A stretch of DNA of 27,047 nucleotides from Symbiodinium natans (GCA_905221605.1 CAJNDS010002744.1:205501-232547); one strand, 5' to 3'; counted from the stretch's first letter, positions 1 through 15,179 are shown. The notes: generated by a model not told the origin, from the sequence alone. A program made the numbers and translations.

Positions 1-109
1 GCGTTTCGGGGCTTGAACTTGGGGACCTTCGTTGAGGCCTCAAGACCTCAACTTCAAAGACCGAGATCCCTAAACCCCAAGCCCATGCAGTTGCCCAGGT
101 TGGGGTGAG

Positions 110-183
110 TATCGAGTTCACCTTCGAAGTGTTGGATGATCGGGTGCGCCTCCCTTCATGGTCTTTGGCATTGGACCTGGAAA
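110..183 (+). CDS. exon candidate, unknown protein
   Basis: The frame reads IEFTFEVLDDRVRLPSWSL and continues to DLE. It can start after an AG at 108-109 and leaves through a possible GC donor at 184-185 (AAA|GCTCAG). The composition is protein-like, with alternating hydrophobic and charged residues and no low complexity. I do not recognise the family. Flanking DNA on both sides is the degenerate telomere-like filler seen in other introns of the window. There is no supporting neighbour exon with a matched phase, so this rests on frame quality and splice context only. Confidence 0.3.
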
Positions 184-536
184 GCTCAGATAACCGCTCA
201 CCCAAAGCCCTTAGGCCCAAAACCCAGCCGCTTTTGGGATCAAACAGCCCCAATAAAGGGTCCTCATCTTCCGAGTTTGGTGTCTCCGGGGCTCGTGCAC
301 GGTTGATGTCAAGGTCTTGACAATCGAACATCAGGCGCCCCTGCTTTGTCCCTTGAACCCCTACACGTTCGAACTCAAACGCCTCACGTGCACCCAAAAG
401 GACGTTTCCACATGTTCGGTGCTAGATGTTTAGGGCGCTCAGGAGCATGTTGGAGCTTTGATGGAGCTTTGAGGGCACCCTAGGGCTCAAAAATCTTACC
501 CTGTGCTGCCTTGCAGTTGCTGTTCTCCACGACATG
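184..536. other. non-coding filler
   Basis: Nothing gene-like is seen. The stretch has degenerate telomere-like words and a pair of near-repeated phrases around 440-475 (GGAGCTTTGA-like). Confidence 0.4.
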
Positions 537-606
537 CTCTGCTCTGTTCTCTCTGTTCTCTCTCTTCTCTCTGTTCTCTCCGTTCTCTGTGTTCTCTCTG
601 TTCTGT
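537..606. repeat. pyrimidine-rich TTCTCTCTG-type tandem repeat
   Basis: Degenerate copies of TTCTCTCTG/TTCTCTCCG run almost without interruption. The + strand is nearly all C and T. The open frames on the opposite strand here (Arg-Glu-rich) are products of the repeat. Confidence 0.8.
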
Positions 607-778
607 ATCACAAACCGTCCATGACTGCCAATGCCTGATTGGATCGGTACCATGCGCAATTTTGCCATTGTAAGCCTCACTGAACTGTTGCCCACCCGCC
701 GGCCGGGTGTGGGGCACGCTGCAAGAGCCCTGCGAGGGCCAATGAGCTCACTGTGGAACTCCTTGCCCAGTCGACTGA

Positions 779-816
779 ACACAACACAAACACAACACGC
801 GCACACACACACACAT
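779..816. repeat. CA-rich microsatellite
   Basis: ACACAACACAAACACAACAC passes into an uninterrupted (AC)n run that ends before ATGTATCACA. Confidence 0.8.
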
Positions 817-1777
817 GTATCACATAGGCATGCCGAGTATCGAAGCAATCAGGAACGACCTGATCATGCAATTGTATGTCAGCAGGGAAACAAACAGCCC
901 CATGCAATTTCCGATGTTGCCTCCCCCAAACATTTTCCGGCTTTCGCAGCTCATCGCTGTGGCAGGAAAACGACGAAGGCACCTGCTACGGCCGCTGAGT
1001 CGCACAAGACCGCTTGTTGCTAAACTAAACCCTCAGCTCAGTCTTTGTTGTTTCGATGTCCTTGTTTCGGGGAAGAGTTGAGTTCTTGCCATTGCCTGAT
1101 TGCAAAGATGCAATTTCCAGTAAACAGGGCTTACTCCGCAGAAAATACTGCTGGATTCAAGTAGCTTGAGGTGCTACAGCCGATGTCAAGTAGCAGCACT
1201 GATAGAAGCAAGAAGAGTGCAGTTTATGTGATCACCAAATCCTTTGTAAGTGTATGCTCAGGCTGTGTTCTTATTAAAAGTTTGGCACAATTATCAAATG
1301 CTGAATCGGATGAAGTAATGAAGGCATGCTGATGCACAAGCACACTGTCTTAATTCAACATGATCGTGAAGACCTGCCTAAAGAAAATAGTGATTTGCCG
1401 GGCAGCAACAAAATTCTTACATGCTCATACCAGCCATTCTTGCAAGTCGAAAATGAATGCGCTAAATAGTGCCACTGCTGCAATACGTCCAGTCGTTATT
1501 TCCATTCCTTAGTGTATATGTGTATGTATCATGTGTGATTATTGCTGTTTTGCTTGTGGAGCTAGCAAGGCATATGTCAGGACTATCATTCCAAACTAGG
1601 TTGGCCATTTTGGCTGCAAGGTCTCCGTGCAGAACCTTTTGTGCCCCTCTAGCTCTTTGTTGTTGTCAGGCCATGTCCGTGCCGTCGATGGCCGACAGCT
1701 GCACCTTCCTGTGAACAAAAAACCGCATTTTCTGCCTGGACGCAATCTGTGACCATCTTCGTGGTTTATCCGACATG
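817..1777. other. unique sequence without a recognised gene
   Basis: This stretch lacks the telomere-like filler and has no convincing spliced frame on either strand. It contains the possible relict spliced leader at 1605-1620. Confidence 0.4.
1605..1620 (+). other. possible relict dinoflagellate spliced-leader fragment
   Basis: CCATTTTGGCT followed by GCAAG matches the 3' half of the dinoflagellate spliced leader (core CCATTTTGGCTCAAG) with one inserted G. Upstream, CTAGGTTGG only loosely resembles the leader's CCGTAG part. Relict leaders in genomic DNA are known from re-integrated trans-spliced mRNAs. The match is only 11 consecutive bases plus CAAG, so chance cannot be excluded. Confidence 0.3.
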
Positions 1778-1824
1778 TTATATGTATACATATATATATA
1801 TATACATATATATATGTATATGAA
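1778..1824. repeat. TA/CATA microsatellite
   Basis: Alternating TATATA with interspersed TACATA and TGTATA, near-palindromic over about 45 bases. The Tyr/Ile-rich frames on both strands are artefacts of it. Confidence 0.8.
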
Positions 1825-2228
1825 CAATGCCATATCGTTGAGTCAAATCCTATACTTGTATCCTCCCAAACGCGACACGTACGCAACACGTTTTTCATGT
1901 AAATGTACGGTCATGTGGGTCCTGGGCCCAAATTGCAAGATTTTTAGTTTTTCGAGCAGCAACTTAAGGACATCTAAAATCCTTGCAGGTCAAACCCGAC
2001 ACAACAAACAGCAAGCGAAGGCCTAAACGCTCAGCCATCCCCTACAGCAGTTTCCAGCTTAGGAATCGCCACAGCAGATTGCACCAAATACGACGGCCGC
2101 GGCGCTTTTGTCTTGCGCGGCTACAGCGGTCGGGGGCTTCGCAATGGCCCTCTGAGGTGTGTCGGGTTTTGCAGCGTCTCTCACAAAGAAACCCTTTGTG
2201 AGCCGCTTCGGGGCATTGGCGGCTAATT

Positions 2229-2262
2229 GACGCTTTCGGGGCTTTCGGGGCTTTCGGGGCTT
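2229..2262. repeat. 9-bp GGGGCTTTC tandem repeat
   Basis: Nearly four copies of CTTTCGGGG follow each other. The same word recurs singly elsewhere in the filler (for example at the window start). Confidence 0.7.
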
Positions 2263-2281
2263 TTGTGCGGCCGGCTGGGTC

Positions 2282-2704
2282 TTGAGCTTCGTGGGCTTCG
2301 CGCGGAGAATTCAGGGATTAGACATTTGGGTTTGTGGAGTGGGTTGGTGGTTGAAGGTTCTGCTCAGGTCACCTGTACTGCGATGGCGCAGACAAGGGCG
2401 AGAAATTTCCAAAGCCGGTGGCTTAGCAAAGTTCAAACATGGAAGTTCGCACAGCGGACGGCGTATCAGACAACGCGTGGATATGTATTGCCCGCTCATG
2501 GGCCTCGAGCAACTTTTGAGGAGTGAGGTTTCACGCCAGTTGGTTTCGAAATGGAGCGCTCACGACTTTATTCCCACCTACTGTAAGAACCACAGCCCAC
2601 AGCTGCCACAGCTGCGTAATGCCCATGCAGCATCAGGATTCATCCGCGAGGGCGGGTCCGGAGCCCGGGCCCATCCTTGTTGCAAAGATAGGCGCACGTT
2701 CTGA
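2282..2704 (+). CDS. coding-like open frame, unknown protein
   Basis: A 140-codon frame is open here. The segment around RVDMYCPLMGLEQLLRSEV and SKWSAHDFIPTYCKN has a balanced, protein-like composition; the first 40 codons look like translated filler. Internal splice sites are possible, so only part (about 2390-2620) may be exon. I recognise no domain. A frame of this length is only weakly unusual in a 27-kb window of this base composition. Confidence 0.3.
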   Translation: MSFVGFARRIQGLDIWVCGVGWWLKVLLRSPVLRWRRQGREISKAGGLAKFKHGSSHSGRRIRQRVDMYCPLMGLEQLLRSEVSRQLVSKWSAHDFIPTYCKNHSPQLPQLRNAHAASGFIREGGSGARAHPCCKDRRTF

Positions 2705-2908
2705 GGCTCTGCTGTTCAGACTTGAGCGCCCAGAGGCTTCAAACCTTTTGTCTGAAGGGTTTCATGCTTGAGCACCCATATGTGGTTGGCTTCTGCTTGA
2801 AGACGTAGGCTCAAGAATGCTCAGGGAGGCCGCCCTGCCCTCATTGCAGGATGGTCGGGTTTGCTTGCAGTTTCTTAAGTCCACCGGCAGCCCTCGAGCC
2901 CAAGCACC

Positions 2909-3303
2909 ATGCCACAAACCTCAATCCCAGACTCTGCAGCCCCAAGGGCACATGCGGCCAAAGGTCTAAGCAAAAAAGAAAAACAAGAAGGCCACGGCAC
3001 CCCAAGCACAAGGAGTACCAACCCTGAACTCCCGGAGGTCAGTTTTCGTGTCGACTATTCCGAGGGCCGTATCGAGGCATGGTTGGACGACCAGGCGCCA
3101 TCTCAAAGCCTTCTGAACTGCCTGCATGGCGGTTTGCAGTCTTGCTTTCTAACGCCAGACATGAGGCCACTAAGGCCCTGAAGTTCCTTAAGCCTACACC
3201 CCGATTGTGTTCATATGAAACTTGTGTGATGGAGATCTTCAAGCTCAAAGGTTGTGCAGAGGCCCCAACTTCAGAGGACTGGAACTCACAGCTCTTCTTA
3301 TGA
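2909..3303 (+). CDS. coding-like patch in two overlapping frames
   Basis: One frame (2909-3181) gives a Lys-rich polar stretch and then PEVSFRVDYSEGRIEAWLDD. A second frame (3079-3303) gives LPAWRFAVLLSNARHEATKA and continues through ETCVMEIFKLKGCAEAP to a TGA. Both look like protein, so an intron or a frameshift may join them near 3075-3150, for example at a GT donor just after GGCATG. I recognise no family. It could also be a decayed gene copy. Confidence 0.35.
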
Positions 3304-3524
3304 TGAAGTCACATGAAGTCCAGCAGATGTGTGCTAGGGAGACCTCAGATCTTCCGGGGTGGGACCCTGATCAAATTTTCCACCCCAAACCCCTAACCCC
3401 CCTGAACACCCCTCCCCGACCCAAAAAAGAAGCACTAGCAACGCGGGGGAGCTTCCGAGGATCCAAAGCTCCTGCTCAACGACGCCGGTGCGCTCGCAGG
3501 GTCCGGCCCTCTGGGTGACATGTC

Positions 3525-3578
3525 GGGGGGGGGGGGGGGGGTTTCGGGGGGGGGGGGGGGGGGGGCGTTTCGGGGGGG
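3525..3578 (+). repeat. poly-G tract, three G-runs
   Basis: Runs of about 17, 20 and 7 G are separated by TTTC and CGTTTC. The tract begins with ATGTCGGG, the same lead-in as the G-run at 12.3 kb. Exact run lengths in an assembly are unreliable. Confidence 0.85.
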
Positions 3579-4341
3579 TTCAACCGTTCTCATGTCTTAG
3601 GGGTTTCCTTTAGGGGGGGGGTTCCTTTCTTGCTATGGGATGCCCTTCAGACATGCAAACTGTCAGACAGCAAGACACGAAAGGGTGGGGACCTTATTTC
3701 AGACTTCTGCGTAAAGCTTTTGGCAAAGCTTCTGGCGTTTCTCGGTGTAGGAATGTGAGGATTGTACAAAGGCCACTTGTTGTCAACGGTCTGGACGTTT
3801 GGTTTTTTTTAGCTTGTGGCTCACAGAGGGGTTGAACATTTCAAAAGTTCCATATTCTACAGCTTCTACACTTCGCCCGGATTCTACACTTCGCCCGGAT
3901 AGTTGCTTTGAGGCCTGTTTGAGGTTCTGTGGGCGCGAGGGGTGTAAAAGAGCGAGTCCCAGAGAGCCAAGGGGCAGTAGTTGAACTGTAGGGGCGAGGC
4001 TTGTGGGTGGAAGTTGGCTCATGTGGGCCAGTATAGTTTCACATAGGGGCTCGTGTGGTTCGTGAATGGATCTCAGATCTTGGGCTGGCGAGGACGTTTG
4101 AGGCATGGGGCATTCTGCCAGGCGCTCCTTCTACCCCGTGATCTTCAACTACCACGGCACGCGCACGCGTGTGCCCTGGGGCAGTCCAAGCCTTCCAACC
4201 TCGGAGTCCTCTACATTTCCTCCTCCCCTGAAATAGAAATCACGTCAGAGGGCAGCACCTGAACTGCGGGATGCAGGACGCAACCAATCCTGAACCCCAA
4301 CCGAAGCTTTCGGGTTTCGACCCTCGGAAGGTTGCCGTGGA
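3579..4341. other. filler without a recognised gene
   Basis: No spliced frame is convincing. The stretch holds the 18-bp duplication at 3864-3899 and scattered telomere-like words. Confidence 0.4.
3864..3899. repeat. 18-bp direct tandem duplication
   Basis: TTCTACACTTCGCCCGGA occurs twice head to tail without mismatch. A partial third copy (TTCTACAGC) lies just upstream. Confidence 0.85.
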
Positions 4342-4380
4342 TTGCTTTCGGGCCAATTAAGCCCCAAGCCCGAGCCCCAT

Positions 4381-4593
4381 ACCCAACAAATCCTGAAAGC
4401 CGAGCCTTTCATGCCTGGTAGGTGCGGCTTCTCCGCTGTAGCAGCGGATGGCGTGGCCGAAGCAGCCAGCGGGACTGCGTGCAATGTTTCGTTCAAGGTT
4501 GAAAGGTCTAGTCTTCAGGGCTACGACCCCCAGTTTCATCCTCAGCTTCCAGATCGAGTTCAGCCCCAGCGCAGGGTCGCATGCAGGGTTTGA
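4381..4593 (+). CDS. exon candidate, unknown protein
   Basis: The frame reads EPFMPGRCGFSAVAADGVAE and later ACNVSFKVERSSLQGYDPQF. It can end at an AGG|GTCGCA donor near 4573. The composition is protein-like but no domain is recognised. The opposite strand is also open over much of this stretch, so the strand is not certain. Confidence 0.3.
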   Translation, partial: TQQILKAEPFMPGRCGFSAVAADGVAEAASGTACNVSFKVERSSLQGYDPQFHPQLPDRVQPQRRVACRV

Positions 4594-4599
4594 GGGCCC

Positions 4600-5340
4600 A
4601 CCGTCTTTTTCTGCTTTGGAATGTTGGCGTGCGGCTTTGAGTGCCTGAAGCAGGTTGAGTTTGTTTTGTTGCCTTTGCCCGTTTTGGCGCCATTTTCGTA
4701 AAGACATGCTGAAAAGCATCCTTCGACAAGCAGCCTGGCTTGCCCGGACGTTGTCGTTTTGCGCAGCACCTCTCTGCTACTTTGATCACGTTCATGTTCC
4801 GGTATGCACCTTGCCAGATCCCCAGTGCTTGGAACGCAGCACTTGCACATTAATATGACAATCCTGAAGAGAAGCAGGATGCCTTCGCCTTGGATGCCTC
4901 TGCTGCCGCTGCCAGTCGCTGGCGCGCTGGGCAGAGAATCAGTGGGCTTTAAGCTTCAGCTGTTGCGACCACTTTCACGTCAGAGTCTGTAATGCCGAAG
5001 ACAAACCACTGCGGAATCAAGGCAGGGTCCCGGGCAACGTGGGTGCAGTTTTTGTTTGGTCTGGGCTCGGATCAAACCCTTCAACAGTTAACAGGGGACC
5101 TTTGAAGGAGCTTCTGGACAGGCGCTGCCCATCCTCATAACCTTTTTGAGAATATCTAGCCGAGATTCTCAAGTCTTGCGCCCTGATCTCGGGCTGCGAT
5201 TTCCGGATCTAGGGCTTCGTTTTCAGGCGGAGGAATGGCGACTGCTAAGGCTTCAGACTCGGAATTGAGGGTATGGCCGACCAAATTGCAGCTGAAATTC
5301 AGGGGGGGCACCCTCCTCAATCCAAAACTCTCCCCCAAAC
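4600..5340. other. no confident gene
   Basis: Open frames exist on both strands but none shows flanking splice signals with matched phases. The sequence is mostly unique, with some telomere-like filler from 5160 onward. Confidence 0.35.
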
Positions 5341-5439
5341 CCGAAGCGTGGCAGCTGTAGACAGGCTCATGGTTCTTGAGAAGTACTTGAACATGATCCG
5401 AACCGGACCTGCCACGCCCCCAGTCTCAGTGTGGGAAAG
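5341..5439 (+). CDS. exon candidate, unknown protein (first of a pair)
   Basis: The frame reads SVAAVDRLMVLEKYLNMIRT and then PATPPVSVWE. The exon ends in phase 2 at AAG|GTGCCG (GT at 5440-5441). Upstream the same frame continues through MADQIAAEIQ at 5273, which may be a separate exon. The helix-like start is typical of folded protein. No family is recognised. Confidence 0.4.
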
Positions 5440-5484
5440 GTGCCGATGCGGTACAGGGCAGTGATACAGAGCCCTTCACTTCAG

Positions 5485-5613
5485 AAATATGAAAATTCGT
5501 GGCGGCGAGAGCCTCATCTCCTGCAAGAAGCAGAATTTCTCTTCCAAGTATGGCTTCTTGCAGTGGGACTGCGGAAATGCACCGCGCGTGCCACGGCCAA
5601 CGGAAAGTCCCCC
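5485..5613 (+). CDS. exon candidate, unknown protein (second of a pair)
   Basis: After a pyrimidine-rich acceptor (CCCTTCACTTCAG) the phase-2 frame reads NMKIRGGESLISCKKQNFSS followed by KYGFLQWDCGNAPRV. Phase 2 agrees with the exon ending at 5439, giving a 45-nt intron. The 3' end is uncertain; GT donors lie near 5586 and 5610. The other forward frame is also open here, so the frame depends on the splice phase. Confidence 0.4.
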
Positions 5614-5619
5614 TTGAAG

Positions 5620-6240
5620 CCGCTAAGCCCAAACCCTGCGCTCTAAAGCCCTTCCTGGAATGGAGCTGCGCAGGGCGACGCTCCGAAAGAAGGCTCAGGT
5701 GCGGCTGCGATGTTTGACTCTTCATGAGGGGTGGACGAGAGGGGCAGTTACCAGGGCTTTGAGAGTTAGCTTGAGATCCCTTTCACTCTTGAAGAGGCTC
5801 AAGGGCAGTAAGGATCCGAAAGCACTCTCAGGCCACACGCCGTGCCAAGGCATCGCCACTGCCCTCCAGGTGCCCCTTCTGAGGGTTTGAGAGAGTGTTG
5901 AGGGTTTGGCCCCTGCCTTGGGACCAATTAGCTTCAAACTGTTTGGGCATCCTATCCACGCATTTTGTACGGGACACGAATTCTGAAACACGAAGGCTCA
6001 AAACGCATGAAGCCTCAAGGGAGTTGCGCAGCCCAAGCTGTTCGCAAGGCCCCCCTCCTCCCCTCCCAGTTAAAGTGGCCACATGATGACGAGGGCCGCG
6101 CTCGGCTTGCTCAGCTCGCCCTGAAGGCCCGAAACACTAACTTCGGCCGACCCTCACTACTCCTCAATACCCACTCCCTGAAGATATAATTATTGTCCGA
6201 TCCCTTGCAGCTTCGTCTCTCCATCTGTTGGTTTCAAAAG
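5620..6240. other. no confident gene
   Basis: Several short frames on both strands and telomere-like words (AGGGTTTGAG near 5882). No phase-matched exon found. Confidence 0.35.
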
Positions 6241-6302
6241 TTTGGCGCTTTTGGATGACCCATTCAGACACTCAGTGTATTTCTACCGGCTATTCCTGCC
6301 AG
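6241..6302 (+). CDS. exon candidate upstream of the RING-H2 gene
   Basis: After the acceptor GTTTCAAAAG the phase-2 frame reads LALLDDPFRHSVYFYRLFLP and ends in phase 1 at CAG|GTACTC. It may be a 5' exon of the RING-H2 gene or belong to an earlier gene. A linking exon from phase 1 to phase 0 between 6303 and 6511 was not resolved. Confidence 0.45.
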
Positions 6303-6511
6303 GTACTCCTCGCCACAGTCCAAGCTGCCTCCAGTGCCGAGTTCGGGCTCCCGGCGAAAGTTCGAAGCCTCGAAAAGTTCCAAAACCCGAGCGGGCGGGG
6401 CGAAGAAGCCTCGCAGAATCAAAAAGTCCCAGAGCGAAGCTCGCCCCAATCCAAAGGCACAACCCAGGGCATCTGGAATGCATAGCCGGCAGGCAGATCT
6501 CTGGCATTCAG

Positions 6512-12262
<5,751 letters not shown>

Positions 12263-12306
12263 GAGCCGCTGGGCCTGCAGAACGCGGGGCCTTCTCTCAC
12301 GATGTC

Positions 12307-12344
12307 GGGGGGGGGGGGGGGGGGGGGGGGGGGCGGGGGGGGGG
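12307..12344 (+). repeat. poly-G tract
   Basis: 27 G, one C and 10 G, entered through GATGTCGGG. Gly-rich and Pro-rich open frames across it are artefacts. Confidence 0.9.
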
Positions 12345-12478
12345 AGGTTTTGACTCGCGGGTTTGGCCGAGCCGCAAAATCAGCTAAGGCTACGCTGCCG
12401 GTCCATGAGCGCCGCAGGAACACTCGTTGATTGGCAGGCGTATGTAAATGCAAGTCTCGCCAGGCTGGAGGGGTGTAG

Positions 12479-12643
12479 TTCAGCCTCTCGCACAAGTACC
12501 CAAAACGCAAGGGAGTTCTCAACAAGAACTGGAAATTGAGTCCCTGCTGCAATCCAGGGTCGTTGGGCAACCTACTCCCGGACAGCCTGTTTCCGAAGAG
12601 AGGTCGTTTAACCGTTTCTCAGTTGACAGTAGGACCGCGTCGC
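12479..12643 (+). CDS. unknown membrane protein, exon 1
   Basis: The frame opens at the acceptor GTGTAG (a second AG follows at 12482-12483) and reads SLSHKYPKRKGVLNKNWKL, then SPCCNPGSLGNLLPDSLFPK and RGRLTVSQLTVGPRR. It ends in phase 0 at CGC|GTGAGG, a strong donor. The other forward frame is also open but does not lead into the next exon. Confidence 0.45.
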
Positions 12644-13961
12644 GTGAGGAACAAATCTACCGAGTCCCCGAACATGCCGCTAGTACCGACAGGAACAGCA
12701 AAACAATTTAGCCAGTTCACTTCTCGGACTTAGATCCCGCAGTACATCTGATGATCTCCACCTTGTGACGGTCAACTGCACGTTCGAAAATGTTAAGCAT
12801 GTGTACGACTTCAACCTTACCAGTAGCCCTTCACCAGAGTGATTTGTTCCCTTGCGCTGCATTAATGGCATGCGCGCGGAGAGCTGGCTTTCAGAGAAGC
12901 GTGCACTCCATCGCAACGAAGGCATATTCTCATTCCAGAACTTGAGCTGGTAGCCCCCACACCCTACAGTGCTAAACTTCACATCCAAGACCCAGGAGCC
13001 GGATCTTGCTGGCCCAAAGGTCCTGTAACCAACTTGTTGCTATTTGAAGGTGGGCAGGCGCTGTTGACTCCATTTGTTTCTGAAGCCGTCTCTTTGCGAA
13101 CCGTCGCCTTTCAGACTGATTCAGACTCCACTCTTGAAGTTGCGGTCGGTCAAAGAGAGGCTGACACCTGCATGAGGTAGGGGATCCTGTTCGGAGCCAT
13201 GGGAGGTATTCCACGGTTTTCCGTCCCAAGACTCTTGGGGGGTGGGGGGGTGGGGTGGATGTATATCCATAGCAAGGCCGAGGTCAAGAACTGTTAGTTT
13301 CAGACCCAAGCTTTCAATGCGTAAGTATTTCTGAGCTGGGTGTGTTTTGGAAGCAAACATCCAACACCCCTGACCCTTGGTTCTAACCCAATTTTCGATT
13401 TCGTTGAAGCTCCAAAATCAATCTTCGTACTCGTCTTCCTCAAGCCCCCGAATCAAGCCCCGAACCCTGAGCCTTAAACTTCGAGATGTAACCAACCCAG
13501 AAACTGGGGGAAACTGGGGCCCACAACCAACTTGTGCGAGGTAGAGTCTTTCTGCGGCTGGCCCTGAACGCTTTTGCAGCCGGCGCTGACCAGTTCCTGA
13601 ACTTCGCCGGGGCCTGGTCAGTGTGTTGAAGGGGTCCACAGGGCCCAGGCCTTTTGGCCGTTTCCGGGATTTCATCCAGTTGGACAGCTCCAAGATCAGA
13701 AGGATCAGAAGCAATGACCAAATACACGTCCCTCCTTCCAGCCCTCTTTCCATCCTTCGCCCTCCACAAATATAGCTATGCGGCAAGCCCCAAAGCCTAA
13801 ACCTCAATCTTGAAAAAGCCATGGCTTGAGCCTCTTCCATGCTCTGCTGCCGTGTGAGCTCCTCCTCACCTGCAGCTACTTTGGGGGTGTTTGGAGTTTT
13901 CATAGCTAGTCTTGGCCTATGCAGTGTGCTCCCCGCCATGTGGTGCTCGACGGCAGCTCAG
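12479..13961 (+). CDS. multi-exon membrane protein of unknown family
   Basis: Exons 12479-12643, 12693-12822, 12939-13176, 13545-13616, 13649-13710 and 13876-13961 connect with agreeing phases (0/0, 1/1, 2/2, 2/2, 1/1). The product starts basic, has a strand-rich stretch of about 120 residues, a short basic segment and then a hydrophobic helix. This suggests a soluble domain followed by one membrane anchor. I recognise no family. It may be a separate gene or the C-terminal part of the RING-H2 gene; the join between 12262 and 12479 is unresolved, and no start codon was identified. One intron (13617-13648, 32 nt) is suspiciously short. Confidence 0.45.
12693..12822 (+). CDS. unknown membrane protein, exon 2
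   Basis: Phase 0 after CCGACAG|G, reading EQQNNLASSLLGLRSRSTSD and then DLHLVTVNCTFENVKHVYDF NLT. It ends in phase 1 at CCA|GTAGCC, ahead of an in-frame TGA at 12840. Two Asn-x-Thr sequons fit an extracytoplasmic domain. Confidence 0.5.
12939..13176 (+). CDS. unknown membrane protein, exon 3
   Basis: Phase 1 after the clear acceptor TATTCTCATTCCAG. It reads LELVAPTPYSAKLHIQDPGA, GSCWPKGPVTNLLLFEGGQA, LLTPFVSEAVSLRTVAFQTD and SDSTLEVAVGQREADTCM. The 238-nt exon has regularly alternating hydrophobic residues, suggesting a beta-sandwich. It ends in phase 2 at GAG|GTAGGG. Confidence 0.55.
13177..13544. other. putative intron
   Basis: Contains a TGGGGGG-rich run at 13237-13258 and telomere-like filler. 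No exon recognised. Confidence 0.4.
13545..13616 (+). CDS. unknown membrane protein, exon 4
   Basis: Phase 2 after GAGGTAG, reading VFLRLALNAFAAGADQFLNF AGA. It leaves in phase 2 at TG|GTCAGT. An acceptor four bases upstream would give the wrong phase. Confidence 0.4.
13649..13710 (+). CDS. unknown membrane protein, exon 5
   Basis: Phase 2 after GGGCCCAG, restoring a Trp codon, then PFGRFRDFIQLDSSKIRRIR. It ends in phase 1 at a GC donor (GAA|GCAATG), though the frame stays open to 13758. Basic residues directly precede the hydrophobic exon. Confidence 0.35.
13876..13961 (+). CDS. unknown membrane protein, transmembrane exon
   Basis: Phase 1 after CTCCTCACCTGCAG, reading TLGVFGVFIASLGLCSVLPA and then MWCSTAAQ. 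A GT donor follows (CAG|GTGTCA), or the frame may read on to a TGA at 14053-14055 as VSYVLKQVGDLCKGWASHER. The helix is a good single membrane span. Confidence 0.45.
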
Positions 13962-14055
13962 GTGTCATACGTCCTGAAGCAAGTCGGCGACCTTTGCAAA
14001 GGCTGGGCGTCTCATGAACGTTTCATGGGCCTCCCATGCATGCCTCAGCCTTGAA

Positions 14056-14650
14056 AACCTCCCCGAAACGCGGCCGCATCCCCACGCCCAATTAATGTAT
14101 AACGAGGGTACCTGTACTTCGGGAGAGAATCGGTCCACCAAGGCAAAAATGTATAACGAGGGTGGTGGTTATGTTGATGTTGGAGTTGCCGATGTTGCAG
14201 GGGTTCAAGCTGTGACATTTTAGGTGCTCTTCCCAACTCAAGCCTGAAAGGCCCATGGGGGGAACGGCCTTTTCAGTGATGACTGGCGACCGAAGAGCAC
14301 AAAGGCAAAAAACGATCACATGTCTTTAGGGTTCGTTATGCATTTCTCCTGGCCTGTTAAACCCAGGAAATTAATGTATAACGGGGGTAGGGGGTCGTAA
14401 GTAGGAGTCAGGCGTAGGGATGCGGCCGCCCAACTCTGTAGCAGCCAAGCATGTGGGAATGTGCAGAAGCAGACGCTGGGCGGGGGGCAACGGGCCAACT
14501 TGAGAATTTTTTTGTATCAGTGCCACGTGCTCCAAGGCTCTAAGCGACTTTCTGGTCATTCGAGGTTGTGGATTTATGAAGGATTCGGGCCAGGGTCCGC
14601 TGGTTAGTGTAGCAGCCCCTCCCCAAATCCCTGCACCTTGAATGCACCTC
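14056..14650. other. filler with a dispersed 16-bp repeat
   Basis: No gene recognised. It holds three copies of AATGTATAACGAGGGT-like sequence, listed separately. Confidence 0.4.
14094..14388 (+). repeat. dispersed 16-bp repeat, three copies
   Basis: AATGTATAACGAGGGT occurs at 14094-14109 and 14148-14163, and as AATGTATAACGGGGGT at 14373-14388. Two copies are preceded by ATTA/ATTT and followed by a G-rich stretch. No copy was noticed elsewhere in the window. Confidence 0.75.
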
Positions 14651-14691
14651 AAATAGCGTGAAACCTGAAAACGCAGAAGCACAGAGACCTG

Positions 14692-14715
14692 TTTTGGGTT
14701 GGACCAAACCCAAAA
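14692..14715. repeat. hairpin built from TTTTGGGTT
   Basis: TTTTGGGTT pairs perfectly with AACCCAAAA around the 6-base loop GGACCA. Confidence 0.75.
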
Positions 14716-14767
14716 CAATCCCGGAACGCTCATCTACCCTGCGCCCTTTCGTTGCTTTGGCCTTTCT

Positions 14768-15176
14768 GTGGCGCTGGAGCGGCGGTGCCCCGTACCGGGG
14801 AGGAGTTCACGGGAGTGTCAGGGTGCGGGATGCAAGAGGTCGCCTGGTTTCTTTTGCACGGAACCTAGGACCACCCCTGAAGCTCGAAATTTGCAACTTC
14901 GGATTTTCGGGTGCTCCGCTCCAGTTGCGAGGCGACGCGAAGCAGGCGGGCTGCCGCAACGTCCTGCTCACCATCGGTGCTTGTTCTGCCGTGGATTGTT
15001 GCATACAACGTGACCCCGCAGGCACAACCTGATGTAGAGCACTTGTCGAGAGTCGAAACTGTCTCTCAAGCAGGAGGCAGCTGGCTGGCTTCTGTCCCCA
15101 GCTCAATTGTTGCAAATGCCCAGCTTGTAGCTAAAACCGCACTTGCGCAGCCGCACTCGGTTCCGTTTACAGGTCG
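14768..15176 (+). CDS. coding-like patch in two frames
   Basis: One frame reads PPLKLEICNFGFSGAPLQLR and then AGCRNVLLTIGACSAVDCCI before a TGA at 15030-15032. A second frame reads VAYNVTPQAQPDVEHLSRVE and then WLASVPSSIVANAQLVAKTA up to a GT donor near 15173 (CAG|GTCGCC). They may be two exons whose join was not resolved, or one of them may be spurious. No family recognised. Confidence 0.3.
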
Positions 15177-15179
15177 CCC

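Noticed and set aside
13418-13939. 173-codon minus-strand frame with a hydrophobic segment
   Set aside because: A frame of about this length is expected by chance in 27 kb of this composition. The + strand here carries phase-matched exons and a membrane helix.
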